This document shows positions 27,137 to 35,617 of a DNA stretch of 64,000 nucleotides, piece by piece. The notes below the pieces were generated by a model. It was not told the origin of the DNA. It searched no databases and was given only the letters and a program-made list of their open reading frames with translations. Source of the stretch: Neptunicella sp048268085 (GTDB lineage Bacteria > Pseudomonadota > Gammaproteobacteria > Enterobacterales > Alteromonadaceae); contig NZ_JBLWWF010000004.1 of assembly GCF_048268085.1 (NCBI RefSeq), forward strand, positions 195,213-259,212, in the 5' to 3' direction. Each line of letters starts with the position of its first letter. Position 1 is the first letter of the stretch. Position numbers and translations under genes: made by a program.

Positions 27137-28213
27137 TTACATTACAAATTCAATTGGCTTTATCGTATCCAGCATATTCTCTTGCTGAGCCAATCGCATA
27201 AATGCCTCGCCCAATCGATCCGACTCGGATAGCACAGTTTGCCAATACGGTATCCGTTGCTCTGCCGACATTTTTTCAAAATCTTTGCGATCCGGAATTT
27301 TGGCATAGGGTAAACTTGCAACAAATTCTGCTGACGGCACAACCATCACCACATTATCGTAACTTTTAGCATGAGGTTTACGAGCATTATTTTTATCAAA
27401 CCAGCCCGGCACGGGGTTAGCAAAAAAGTGCGGATACAGCACCAACCCATCGTTTTTGTTACTGGAGGCTATTTGCAAATCAAAATGGTAGTCAATAATG
27501 CCACCATCCCGGTAAATACCAGGAGGAGCATCCGCTATATCGGTCACGCCCTTTAACACAATAGGAATAGAACCTGAGGCCATCAGTGCCGATTGTAAGT
27601 TGCCTTCGGTTAGTTCAACCTGTTCAATGGGCATGTGATATGGGTCTTGAATCGTCAGGGCGCTACGTGGGCTGGAAAAAACAACCCGTTGATAAAAACG
27701 CTGTAAACTGGCGCGTTTCACTTTATTCGCCAATGCACTGCTCAATAATCCTGTTAACTGCAATCCTTTGGATTCAAAACGGGTTAAACCTAGACAGCGG
27801 GCAACAACAAAATGGGCTTTCACTATTGGATTAGCCAATATTTGTTCCACACCATTGTTTTCCAGTACCCGATCCAATAACTGCCAGCCTTTATCGGTAA
27901 TTTCTTTATTATCCGGTTTGGCTGAATACACAGTATGGGAGTAATAATGGGCCAAACGGTTAATGGCGGCCAACGGATCCTGTTGAGCATAACACGCGAA
28001 ACGGAATGAGCCAGCCGACGATCCTAATAACTCCAACGGTGTCGATCTACCGGCAAAAAAATCTGGCATGATGACCCGATCAAGCCCAGCCAGAACAAAC
28101 CACTTGGGTCCTCCCGATGCCCCCAACATAAAATCAAATAAATCAGCATTAAACCCCTGTTGCTGGATAGTCTTTAATGCCGTTTTCCCTGCATATACAT
28201 CTAACACTCGCAC
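27137..28213 (-). CDS. Patatin-like phospholipase family protein
   Basis: A 358-residue cytoplasmic protein with the Ser-Asp dyad layout of patatins: oxyanion glycines in LGASGGPKW (30-38), nucleophile Ser66 in GSSAG, and Asp236 in RDGG. No signal peptide or translocator domain is visible. The GASGGPKW variant is unlike the usual GGGxRG oxyanion box. Lipid acyl hydrolase activity is likely; the substrate is unknown. It is divergent from the IIA-like gene. Confidence 0.85.
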   Translation of the reverse strand: MRVLDVYAGKTALKTIQQQGFNADLFDFMLGASGGPKWFVLAGLDRVIMPDFFAGRSTPLELLGSSAGSFRFACYAQQDPLAAINRLAHYYSHTVYSAKPDNKEITDKGWQLLDRVLENNGVEQILANPIVKAHFVVARCLGLTRFESKGLQLTGLLSSALANKVKRASLQRFYQRVVFSSPRSALTIQDPYHMPIEQVELTEGNLQSALMASGSIPIVLKGVTDIADAPPGIYRDGGIIDYHFDLQIASSNKNDGLVLYPHFFANPVPGWFDKNNARKPHAKSYDNVVMVVPSAEFVASLPYAKIPDRKDFEKMSAEQRIPYWQTVLSESDRLGEAFMRLAQQENMLDTIKPIEFVM

Positions 28214-28404
28214 TATAACTTTTTTCCCTTATTTAGGTGATGTACCAATCGGTTCTCGGAGTTCAAAACTTACTCACTGTGATGGTTTAAAATACATTAA
28301 TTGGATAATAAAGTCGCAGTGAAAAATCATTGTTTAAAATCCAAACGCATAAAATTATATAATAATTTCAAATAGATATAATTTAATACCCTAGTGGTCA
28401 ACAA

Positions 28405-28431
28405 GGTTATCCACAGATTTGGTGGATAACC
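28405..28431. promoter_or_regulatory. Paired inverted DnaA-box-like sites
   Basis: GGTTATCCAC / GTGGATAACC is a perfect 10-bp inverted repeat with a 7-base centre. The plus-strand copy includes TTATCCACA (28407-28415), a perfect strong DnaA box. The minus-strand copy reads TTATCCACC (28429-28421), eight of nine. AT-rich DNA lies just to the left (about 28315-28400). It sits about 40 bases before the likely promoter of the IIA-like gene, within the 309-base divergent gap 28214-28522. DnaA binding is inferred. Confidence 0.55.
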
Positions 28432-28455
28432 ACAGAACCGATAAATATTGATACG

Positions 28456-28484
28456 TTGACAGTCATACAATGTGTTAATCTACA
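28456..28484 (+). promoter_or_regulatory. Likely promoter of the IIA-like gene
   Basis: A perfect -35 TTGACA (28456-28461), a 17-base spacer and a weak -10 TCTACA (28479-28484), about 40 bases before the ATG. The weak -10 suggests regulation. Confidence 0.45.
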
Positions 28485-28522
28485 CCTCGCTGCAACGAAT
28501 TTTTTAGTTTTTGGATTAGCTT

Positions 28523-29023
28523 ATGTTCAACAATTTGGTCAGTATTGATCAACTTCCGGTTCACTCCAAAAGTATTCCTGTCATCAGTCCATTAACCGGT
28601 AGAGCGTTGCCTCTTGATCAGGTTAACAGCAAGATTTTTCAACAACGCTTATTAGGTGAAGGTCTGGCTATCGATATGACCGGCTCTAAAGTGATCGCGC
28701 CTTTTAATGGCGTTATGCTGCAGCTACCAGCGACCGCGCATCAACTGAGATTAAAAGCCCACAATGGTCTTATCATGCTAATTCAAATTGGCATTGGGTC
28801 AGAGCAATTGATGGGGGATGGGTTTGTTGTGCATGTTCAGCAGGGACAGTCTTTCCAAACAGGCGACTTATTGCTCAGTATCAACGTGCAAAAGTTAAAA
28901 AAGCGCCTGGACCGAATAATATCGCCGGTAACTATCTTGAACAGCACCAAATTGGCTGGTATTTTGCCGCACCATCAGCAAGTAATAGCGGGTCAGGATC
29001 AACTGATGACGTTATACCTTTAA
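28523..29023 (+). CDS. PTS glucose-type IIA-like protein with Gln at the phosphorylation site
   Basis: A 166-residue single-domain homologue of IIA-Glc (Crr). It keeps GEGLAIDMTGSKVIAPFNG and GDGFVVHVQQGQ, and the auxiliary His73 (AHQLRLKA, equal to His75 of E. coli). The phospho-acceptor position, His90 in E. coli (LFVHFGI), is Gln88 (MLIQIGI, codon CAA). It therefore probably cannot carry phosphate and may be a locked regulatory form. No ptsH, ptsI or permease lies nearby. It has its own promoter region with DnaA-box-like sites. Confidence 0.85.
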   Translation: MFNNLVSIDQLPVHSKSIPVISPLTGRALPLDQVNSKIFQQRLLGEGLAIDMTGSKVIAPFNGVMLQLPATAHQLRLKAHNGLIMLIQIGIGSEQLMGDGFVVHVQQGQSFQTGDLLLSINVQKLKKRLDRIISPVTILNSTKLAGILPHHQQVIAGQDQLMTLYL

Positions 29024-29082
29024 TCCCGACACCAACGACAAGTTGGTTAAGTGTCTCAACACAAAATAAATAACGGTAGCTC

Positions 29083-29427
29083 ATGACAATTTTATACGGT
29101 ATAAAAAACTGCGACACCATCAAAAAAGCCCGAAAGTGGCTAGATCAACACAATATAACCTATCAATTTCATGACTATCGGGTAGATGGGCTAGATCATG
29201 AATGGCTCAGCTCAGTAGCAAAAAAGCTAGACTGGCAACAATTGTTAAATACTCGCGGCACCACCTATCGACAGTTATCGGATGAGCAGAAAGCCGATAT
29301 GACCGAGCAAAAAGCCATTCAGTTAATGTGCGATTATCCGGCAATGATTAAACGCCCCTTATTAATTCATCAGCAAACTTATCACCTCGGTTTTAAAGCC
29401 GACCAATATCAGGCCTTATTCGCATGA
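29083..29427 (+). CDS. yffB: ArsC/Spx-family protein YffB
   Basis: A 114-residue thioredoxin-fold protein of the arsenate-reductase family. It starts MTILYGIKNCDTIKKARKWLDQ, very close to E. coli YffB, with the single active-site Cys10. The physiological role is not settled; a glutathione-dependent thiol reductase has been suggested for the family. Its TGA overlaps the dapE ATG (ATGA), the same pairing as in E. coli. Confidence 0.92.
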   Translation: MTILYGIKNCDTIKKARKWLDQHNITYQFHDYRVDGLDHEWLSSVAKKLDWQQLLNTRGTTYRQLSDEQKADMTEQKAIQLMCDYPAMIKRPLLIHQQTYHLGFKADQYQALFA

Positions 29428-30554
29428 CACAGGACGTTATTCAACTCACCAAAGACTTAATTAATCAGCGCTCCGTTACCCCGGATGACGCACAATGCCA
29501 AGCGATGATGGCTAATATTCTTAGCCCTTTAGGTTTTAACATTGAAACCATGGTGTTTGCTGACACCACCAATATGTGGGCCCGAAAAGGTCACCAAAAA
29601 CCGCTTTTTTGTTTTGCCGGACATACCGATGTCGTGCCGTCGGGGCCAGAGTCAAGCTGGAATACGCCACCATTTGAAGCCACCGAAATAGACGGTGTGT
29701 TATATGGCCGCGGGGCGGCAGATATGAAAGGCAGTTTAGCGGCTTTTCTGGTTGCTACCGAAAAATTTGTGGCTGACTATCCAAACCATCAAGGTTCCAT
29801 CGCGTACTTAATCACCAGTGATGAAGAAGGCCCGTTTATTAACGGTACCACCAAAGTGATTGATACATTAGAAGCCCGTAACGAGAAGATTGACTGGTGT
29901 ATTGTCGGCGAGCCATCCAGTACCAATAGCGTAGGCGATGTGGTTAAAAATGGTCGCCGTGGTTCACTGACTGGCGATTTAACGGTAAAAGGCATTCAGG
30001 GACATGTAGCTTATCCTCATTTAGCAAAAAACCCGATCCATTTAGCCGCGCCAGCTATTGATGAACTGGCATCGACTCATTGGGATAACGGTAATGACTT
30101 TTTCCCACCCACCAGTTTTCAGGTGTCCAATATTCATTCCGGCACCGGAGCAGGCAATGTTATCCCCGGTGAGATGCAAGTGTGCTTTAATTTCCGTTTT
30201 TCCACCGAAACCACTGATCAACAACTAATTAAACGAGTTGAAGCAATACTCGACAAGCATCAACTGGATTACCAGATAAAATGGACTTTCAATGGCCAGC
30301 CCTTTTTAACCGATAGTGGTGATCTGGTCGAAGCCACTTGTGCGGCAATAAAACAGGTAACGGGCATGGATACCGAACTATCTACCGCTGGCGGCACTTC
30401 CGATGGACGTTTTATCGCTCCCACCGGTGCTCAGGTAATCGAACTGGGTCCGCAAAATGCGAGCATTCACAAAATTAACGAAAATGTTGGAGTGGATGAC
30501 TTACGCCAACTGGTAGATATTTATTACCAGATCATGGTGAAATTACTGGCCTAA
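29424..30554 (+). CDS. dapE: Succinyl-diaminopimelate desuccinylase
   Basis: Zinc-dependent hydrolase in the succinylase branch of lysine and diaminopimelate synthesis. The 376 residues show the M20 metal ligands: FAGHTDVVPSG, GRGAADMKG, TSDEEGPF (catalytic Glu pair), GEPSS and the late ASIHKINE histidine. Translationally coupled to yffB by ATGA. Confidence 0.97.
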   Translation: MTQDVIQLTKDLINQRSVTPDDAQCQAMMANILSPLGFNIETMVFADTTNMWARKGHQKPLFCFAGHTDVVPSGPESSWNTPPFEATEIDGVLYGRGAADMKGSLAAFLVATEKFVADYPNHQGSIAYLITSDEEGPFINGTTKVIDTLEARNEKIDWCIVGEPSSTNSVGDVVKNGRRGSLTGDLTVKGIQGHVAYPHLAKNPIHLAAPAIDELASTHWDNGNDFFPPTSFQVSNIHSGTGAGNVIPGEMQVCFNFRFSTETTDQQLIKRVEAILDKHQLDYQIKWTFNGQPFLTDSGDLVEATCAAIKQVTGMDTELSTAGGTSDGRFIAPTGAQVIELGPQNASIHKINENVGVDDLRQLVDIYYQIMVKLLA

Positions 30555-30562
30555 ACCGATTA

Positions 30563-30588
30563 TTGCTGTGGAGATAAATCCACAGCAA
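30563..30588 (+). terminator. Hairpin after dapE
   Basis: TTGCTGTGGA / TCCACAGCAA, a perfect 10-bp stem with a 6-base loop, 9 bases past the dapE stop. There is no T tract after it, so it may protect the mRNA 3' end or act as a weak terminator. Confidence 0.5.
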
Positions 30589-30673
30589 CACCGGTTATTC
30601 GCTATACTAGGTCTCCCGACTACAATAGGACAACTCCCCACATGTCTTACTATTTGATTAAGTTGTATTGTTG

Positions 30674-30841
30674 ATGAGTGGCTGGTTAATCGCATTTATC
30701 TTTATAATTGTCTTTGCTGTGCTCGTCGGTAACCTATTGTTACTCAAAGATTCAGCCAGTACCAAACTCCCAAGCCTTAAAGATAAAGAATCAAATAATG
30801 CCAAATGGGAAGCTGAAGATAAAAAAGATGATGACTGGTAA
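30674..30841 (+). CDS. DUF2897 family small membrane protein
   Basis: A 55-residue protein starting MSGWLIAFIFIIVFAVLVGN, with one N-terminal membrane helix (about 4-25) and a charged C-terminal tail ending in an Asp-rich stretch and Trp. This fits DUF2897, whose function is unknown. A TATACT at 30603-30608 is a possible -10. Its last codons overlap the start of the rimJ-like gene in another frame. Confidence 0.82.
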   Translation: MSGWLIAFIFIIVFAVLVGNLLLLKDSASTKLPSLKDKESNNAKWEAEDKKDDDW

Positions 30842-31412
30842 CCCGGACAGCAAACCTTTACCGTCGCTCAGCACCGCGCATCTGCAAATCTGGGTTTTAG
30901 CCCCACAAGACTATGTGTTATTGATGGAATACGAACACGCTAACAGACAACATCTGGCTAAATGGGAACCCCTTCGTCCTAATAGTTACTTTAATGCCGA
31001 ACAGACCCGCATAAGAGTAAAACAACACTTTGACGACGCACTTAATGGGCGCGCTCTGCATTTAGTCGCAAAAGAACACGAAAACCAGTCAATCATGGCC
31101 GTATGTCACTTTTCAAATATTGTGTATGGCCCTTTTCAGGCCTGCAATATGGGGTATTCAATTGATTATCGGTATCAGGGCCAGGGATTAATGTATGAAA
31201 TGGTATCCAGATCGATAGACTATGTATTTACCCACTTAAATTTGCACCGGATTATGGCTAGCTATATGACGGACAACATAAGAAGCGAGCATCTTTTACA
31301 ACGCCTGGGCTTTGTCAAAGAAGGGTTTGCCCAATCCTATTTACACATTGCCGGACAATGGCAGGACCATATACTCACTGCCAAAATCAATCCTAATCAT
31401 CAACCGACTTAA
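30828..31412 (+). CDS. rimJ: GNAT N-acetyltransferase, RimJ type
   Basis: Ribosomal protein S5 N-terminal alanine acetyltransferase in E. coli. From the ATG at 30828 (or 30831) it has 194 residues, the same length as E. coli RimJ. It shares VCHFSNIVYGPFQACNMGYSI, YQGQGLMYE (acetyl-CoA loop), LHRIMASYM and LGFVKEGFAQSYL. The frame stays open upstream to 30708, but that would overlap the DUF2897 gene entirely. It ends four bases into the convergent gene at 31409. Confidence 0.88.
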   Translation: MMTGNPDSKPLPSLSTAHLQIWVLAPQDYVLLMEYEHANRQHLAKWEPLRPNSYFNAEQTRIRVKQHFDDALNGRALHLVAKEHENQSIMAVCHFSNIVYGPFQACNMGYSIDYRYQGQGLMYEMVSRSIDYVFTHLNLHRIMASYMTDNIRSEHLLQRLGFVKEGFAQSYLHIAGQWQDHILTAKINPNHQPT

Positions 31413-31687
31413 CCACATCTTTTCCAGTGATTAGCCGTTTTTTCCTGATTAGAACGGGAGAAATAATGATCCAGGTGATGGATTTCAGCGATGCCCTCAC
31501 TCTCGTTATCCAATTTAAAACCGCTATATGCAAACAGACTGACTGCAAGTAGTAACAATAACGGATTGAATATCAACATTTGGCTAAAGGATAATTCAAG
31601 CCAAAATCCACTGAATAAGATCAGCACAACGCTCGTCGCACTAAGCCAGCGTAAGCCATGCATGCCGATTCTAATAACGGTGTTCAT
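31409..31687 (-). CDS. Small membrane protein of unknown function
   Basis: A 92-residue protein with two hydrophobic segments (about 17-33 and 40-57) and a polar, His-rich C-terminal third. An AGGGG lies eight bases ahead of the ATG, which supports translation. I do not recognise the family. It converges on rimJ with a four-base overlap and lies upstream-adjacent to the LysR gene stop. Confidence 0.65.
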   Translation of the reverse strand: MNTVIRIGMHGLRWLSATSVVLILFSGFWLELSFSQMLIFNPLLLLLAVSLFAYSGFKLDNESEGIAEIHHLDHYFSRSNQEKTANHWKRCG

Positions 31688-31774
31688 TGGTATATCCCCT
31701 GTTCAAACTGGAGATAACTATAGATGGGACAGGATTAGCCTACAAACGTAAAATACGCACCCTATAGATGAATA

Positions 31775-32671
31775 TTATTCACCTATAATGACGTGAATTT
31801 GTTGTTTAAACCAATCCATAAAAGCACGTATATCAGCTCGCTCTGCATCGTGAGGACGGCAAACTGCATAGCAGGATAATTCAAAATCCACTTTTTCAGC
31901 GAATGGACTTACCAATTGAGCTTGTTGGAGTAACGGCTGCTCAATGGGTAAAATGGCTAATGCTAATCCTAAACCCTGCTGTGCTGCATAAATGGCCGCA
32001 TCGTAAGAACCCAAACTCAGGCTGGAATTAGGTTCAACTGCCGATACGCCAACCGCTTTGCCCCAACGCGGCCAGCCGTCGAGCATATAAGAAATATGTA
32101 ATAACGGTACGTTAAGAATTTGCTCAACTCGACTTAGTTGGTGCTTATGAGCAAATTCAGGTGAACAAACAGGAGTAATTTGAATATCAAACAGCTTCTC
32201 GCTGCTCACCCCGGGCCATTTGCCCTGCCCGACTCGGATCGCCAAATCGATTTCTTCATATCGAAGGTCAACCAGATTCATTCCGGTTTCAATTCGTAAT
32301 TCAATGTCCGGGAAAGCCGCTTGGAACAAACTCAGTTTAGGAATAATGATATTACTGGCCAAACTGGGAAAGGTTGATATACGCAAAGTTTGACCGACAA
32401 ACTGCTGCTTAAGATGTGACGTGCCTTTATCTAACTGCTGAAAAACATCCTGTACCACCGTGAGATACATACTGCCGGCAGCAGTTAATTTAACCCCACG
32501 AGTCATACGTTTAAACAAGGGAACATTAAGCTGCGCTTCCAGCGCTTTAATTTGATGGCTAATCGCTGATGGCGTTAAATGTAGCTCCTCGCCAGCCTGT
32601 TTAAAACTAAGCTTACGACCCGCGGCCTCAAATATATGCAACAAATGCAGTGGTGGTAACTTTCTCGCCAT
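31775..32671 (-). CDS. LysR-family transcriptional regulator (GcvA-like)
   Basis: A 298-residue regulator with an N-terminal winged HTH (about 6-65, AGEELHLTPSAISHQIKALE) and a C-terminal effector domain. The HTH and the layout resemble GcvA/AmpR proteins. A separate, better GcvA candidate is present at 58719. Target unknown; it lies between the small membrane gene and ybjQ, all on the minus strand. Confidence 0.9.
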   Translation of the reverse strand: MARKLPPLHLLHIFEAAGRKLSFKQAGEELHLTPSAISHQIKALEAQLNVPLFKRMTRGVKLTAAGSMYLTVVQDVFQQLDKGTSHLKQQFVGQTLRISTFPSLASNIIIPKLSLFQAAFPDIELRIETGMNLVDLRYEEIDLAIRVGQGKWPGVSSEKLFDIQITPVCSPEFAHKHQLSRVEQILNVPLLHISYMLDGWPRWGKAVGVSAVEPNSSLSLGSYDAAIYAAQQGLGLALAILPIEQPLLQQAQLVSPFAEKVDFELSCYAVCRPHDAERADIRAFMDWFKQQIHVIIGE

Positions 32672-32705
32672 TTAGTTGCCACTCAGCCACTGTCGATAAG
32701 CGTCA

Positions 32706-33029
32706 TTAATCATCTATTTTGACCGCAGTACCATTGATGCTGACCATCAACATGCTACCGTGCTTGCCTACAACCTCGTAGTCTATATCGATTCCCACTA
32801 CGGCATTAGCACCAATACTGCGGGCTTCATTTTCCAATTCCTGAAAAGCGATTTTACGCGCCCGGGTAAACACATTTTCGTAAGCCCCGGATCGACCACC
32901 AACAATATCGCTGATCGAAGCAAAAATATCGCGAAACATATTGGCGCCCATAACGGCCTCACCGACTACCACGCCCATATACTGTTTAATCGGTTTACCC
33001 TGAATTTCCGGTGTGGTTGTAATAATCAT
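32706..33029 (-). CDS. ybjQ: YbjQ family (UPF0145) protein
   Basis: A 107-residue protein matching YbjQ, a small pentameric fold of unknown function sometimes labelled heavy-metal binding. Marks are GKPIKQYMGVVVGEAV, the ARKIAFQELENEARSIGANAVVGI segment and MLMVSINGTAV. AGGGG precedes the ATG at good spacing. It follows astE with a 33-base gap. Confidence 0.9.
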   Translation of the reverse strand: MIITTTPEIQGKPIKQYMGVVVGEAVMGANMFRDIFASISDIVGGRSGAYENVFTRARKIAFQELENEARSIGANAVVGIDIDYEVVGKHGSMLMVSINGTAVKIDD

Positions 33030-33062
33030 ATCTGCCCCTTGCTGGTTATAGAAAAGACTACT

Positions 33063-34097
33063 TTATTGCCAATTGTGATTAATCTCCACTGGAATTACGG
33101 TTAATAAAGCGCGTTGTCCAATGGCGACATTAGCATTAGGAAAAACAATGGCTTCTCCTGGGGTATCTGTTTTATATTGCCGCCCTGTTTCCTCAGCTAA
33201 TAGATAGCCGACCGGAAAATCGGTAAAATTAGGTGCATCATCCGCAAAATTAAGCCTGAAGTCGTCGTGACTTTTATTAATGATTTGATGAATTTTAAAT
33301 ACCTCAACCTGCTGCGGGTCAAAGTTGTGATATTCCATGCTATCACTGGTAATCAAACGTCTTAGGGTCTGGTCGGTGGCGTCAAAACGCGCCATATCAT
33401 TTTGACCAAATGGCATTACCTTACCTAATTCAACTGTAAATGCATCCGCATCAAATTGATTGGATGAAAAATAACTGAACGTGGTCGTAGGCGCTTCTGA
33501 TAACAAGAAGGTATTCACCCCACAGGCAGACAAGAACTGTAATTGTTCAGTTTTCCAGGGACGCCCATGGCGAAAGGGATACACTGCAAACTTTTCATTT
33601 TTTGAGCCACGAATAGCGGTATGTAAATCATAATGACAACGCTGATCATCTCGTAAGCTGTAAAAGCTACTGACTGCCTGCTCAAGCTCTAAGGCCCGCT
33701 TACGTTCATCGTTGACCAATCCGGGTGGCTGCGAATGGGCACCGCTAAATAATCGATTCATATTTTCTTCGACAAAACGTTCAGCGATATCCATTGCAGC
33801 TAAATTACCAAATAAAAATAACACCCGCTGTTGAATGACTAATTTACCAGTCAAAATATCCTTAACCATGCCATCACAAAGCTCAATGGGGGCAGTTTCG
33901 TTACCATGGACACCACTGGATAATACGATACTTTTATTTGATTTCTGCGCGGGGGCAAAGCTAATAATTCCCGGCGCACTTATCCATACGTGAGTGCCAT
34001 TGGTTAAACTAAAATCAATAGGCTTGGAAAATAAGTCGGGTTGCTGACGAGATAATTGTAAAAAGTGACCCTGTTCGGTCAATGGTAAAACTGGCAT
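33063..34097 (-). CDS. astE: Succinylglutamate desuccinylase
   Basis: Zinc hydrolase for the last step of arginine catabolism by the AST pathway, releasing glutamate and succinate. With the ATG at 34097 it has 344 residues (a TTG at 34121 is possible). Zinc ligands are in GVHGNETAPIE and HYDLHTAI, and a late TVELGK glutamate is present. The other ast genes are not in this window, so astE stands apart from them here. Confidence 0.92.
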   Translation of the reverse strand: MPVLPLTEQGHFLQLSRQQPDLFSKPIDFSLTNGTHVWISAPGIISFAPAQKSNKSIVLSSGVHGNETAPIELCDGMVKDILTGKLVIQQRVLFLFGNLAAMDIAERFVEENMNRLFSGAHSQPPGLVNDERKRALELEQAVSSFYSLRDDQRCHYDLHTAIRGSKNEKFAVYPFRHGRPWKTEQLQFLSACGVNTFLLSEAPTTTFSYFSSNQFDADAFTVELGKVMPFGQNDMARFDATDQTLRRLITSDSMEYHNFDPQQVEVFKIHQIINKSHDDFRLNFADDAPNFTDFPVGYLLAEETGRQYKTDTPGEAIVFPNANVAIGQRALLTVIPVEINHNWQ

Positions 34098-34176
34098 AAG
34101 GACTGATTGGATTGTTAACAATGACCTTATTGTAACGGAATTTGTATCTTATGTACGCTTCAGCTGATGGGGAAAA

Positions 34177-35490
34177 TCAAGCCATTCTGGATTGGTAGGA
34201 CAATGAAGCTCCGACCACAATTTCACTCTGACTTAATTGAATAAAATCCGTTAGTGGCACCGCTTTAGAAAACAAAAAGCCTTGCCCGGTTTTAATACCC
34301 ATTTCACGCAATGAATGCAGGTGTGCCAATGATTCGATTCCTTCTGCCACCACGTCACAACCAAGTGATTCGGCAATAATCTGTGTGGCTTGCACTATCG
34401 CTTTATTTACCGGGTTTTCATCCAGTTGCATAATAAAGGTTTTATCAATTTTGATGGTGTCAATTTGCATATCGCGCATATAAGCCAAGTTGGAATAACC
34501 TTTGCCAAAGTCATCTATGGCGATCAAAAAACCCATATTGCGTAACTGACTTAACTGCTTATGCACCATTAATGAGTTGGACAAGGCAATATCTTCAGTC
34601 AATTCCAGTTCTAATTCATCCGCTGTTGCGCCATAAGTACTCAGCAGATTTTGCATATTGCCGACAAATTTACTGTCATACAGTTGAGTGGGCGACATGT
34701 TTACCGACAATTTCATCTTGACCCCTTTTGATTTAAGGATCATCAGACTTTTTACCGCATGCTCCAGCACCCAGTAGCCCATTTCGTTCATCATATTGTA
34801 TGATTCGGCCGCCTCTAATAACGGTCCTGGAAATATCACCCCATCAAGAGGATGATGCCAACGCAACAAACATTCGGCTCCGACAATATTTAAGCTGTTG
34901 ATATCGACTTTAGGCTGAAAATATAACTCTAATTCCTGGCGCTCAAAAGCACGTTTCAGATCGGCTTTTAGGGTCAACTGACGGCTGGATTCAACCCGAT
35001 CTTGCATTTGTACCGCATGGAAATTTTCGTACTTATTCTGTTTAGCTTGCTTTAAAGCCGCTTCAGCACGGGAAAAAAGTTCATGGGTATTATGGTTGTT
35101 AGCCGAGTTAGCCACCGCCCCTACATTAAAATCAGCAATAAAAGAATGAGCATCTAGTGTGATGGGGGCTTTAAAATGTTCAATCAGATGGTTGTAATAG
35201 TCTTGCAATTGTTGCGCCGTATGGCGCCCTTGTATGACGACGCCAAAAATGTCACCACTTACGCGTCCCATCAAGGTCATATCACTGAGTAACAGCTGAA
35301 TACGCTTGGCAATTTCAGACAAGATAAAATCTCCGGCCTTATAACCAAGGCTGGAACTGACATCAGAAAACCGTACTACATCGATTAACAGCAAAGATAA
35401 ATCGGGAGTTTGGATAACCGATTCTTCGATGCGATCAAGGAAAGCATAGCGATTAGGGATAGATGCTAATGACTGATAAACCAAATTCAT
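34177..35490 (-). CDS. c-di-GMP phosphodiesterase (EAL) with dead GGDEF domain
   Basis: A 437-residue soluble protein without a sensor domain. The GGDEF domain (about 1-170) has SGDIF in place of GGDEF, so cyclase activity is unlikely. The EAL domain (about 180-425) has ECL in place of EAL but keeps the glutamate. It also keeps NMS, ELTED, IDDFGKGYSN, KIDK and AEGIES, so hydrolysis of c-di-GMP is plausible. It stands alone between astE and pgm. Confidence 0.88.
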   Translation of the reverse strand: MNLVYQSLASIPNRYAFLDRIEESVIQTPDLSLLLIDVVRFSDVSSSLGYKAGDFILSEIAKRIQLLLSDMTLMGRVSGDIFGVVIQGRHTAQQLQDYYNHLIEHFKAPITLDAHSFIADFNVGAVANSANNHNTHELFSRAEAALKQAKQNKYENFHAVQMQDRVESSRQLTLKADLKRAFERQELELYFQPKVDINSLNIVGAECLLRWHHPLDGVIFPGPLLEAAESYNMMNEMGYWVLEHAVKSLMILKSKGVKMKLSVNMSPTQLYDSKFVGNMQNLLSTYGATADELELELTEDIALSNSLMVHKQLSQLRNMGFLIAIDDFGKGYSNLAYMRDMQIDTIKIDKTFIMQLDENPVNKAIVQATQIIAESLGCDVVAEGIESLAHLHSLREMGIKTGQGFLFSKAVPLTDFIQLSQSEIVVGASLSYQSRMA

Positions 35491-35564
35491 TGAGTACTAC
35501 ATTACCTCATCTCAACGGAATATCCGATTTTACCTGTTCTGGCCAAAAATAACAGCCTTAAATA

Positions 35565-35582
35565 TGTATGCAAATTCATACA
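35565..35582. promoter_or_regulatory. Palindrome between pgm and the EAL gene
   Basis: TGTATG-CAAATT-CATACA, a perfect 6-bp inverted repeat 75 bases before the EAL gene start and 36 bases after the pgm stop. It may be an operator for the EAL gene. The regulator is unknown. Confidence 0.3.
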
Positions 35583-35617
35583 CACCCCTTATATTATCGT
35601 GGCTCGCAGTGATTCAT

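Noticed and set aside
28300..28440. AT-rich DNA plus two DnaA boxes as a replication origin
   Set aside because: Only two boxes, no array, and none of the usual oriC neighbours (dnaA, mnmG, rpmH) are present.
30708..30827. N-terminal extension of the RimJ-like protein
   Set aside because: It would lie wholly over the DUF2897 gene in another frame and has no similarity to RimJ, which matches from 30828 at full length.
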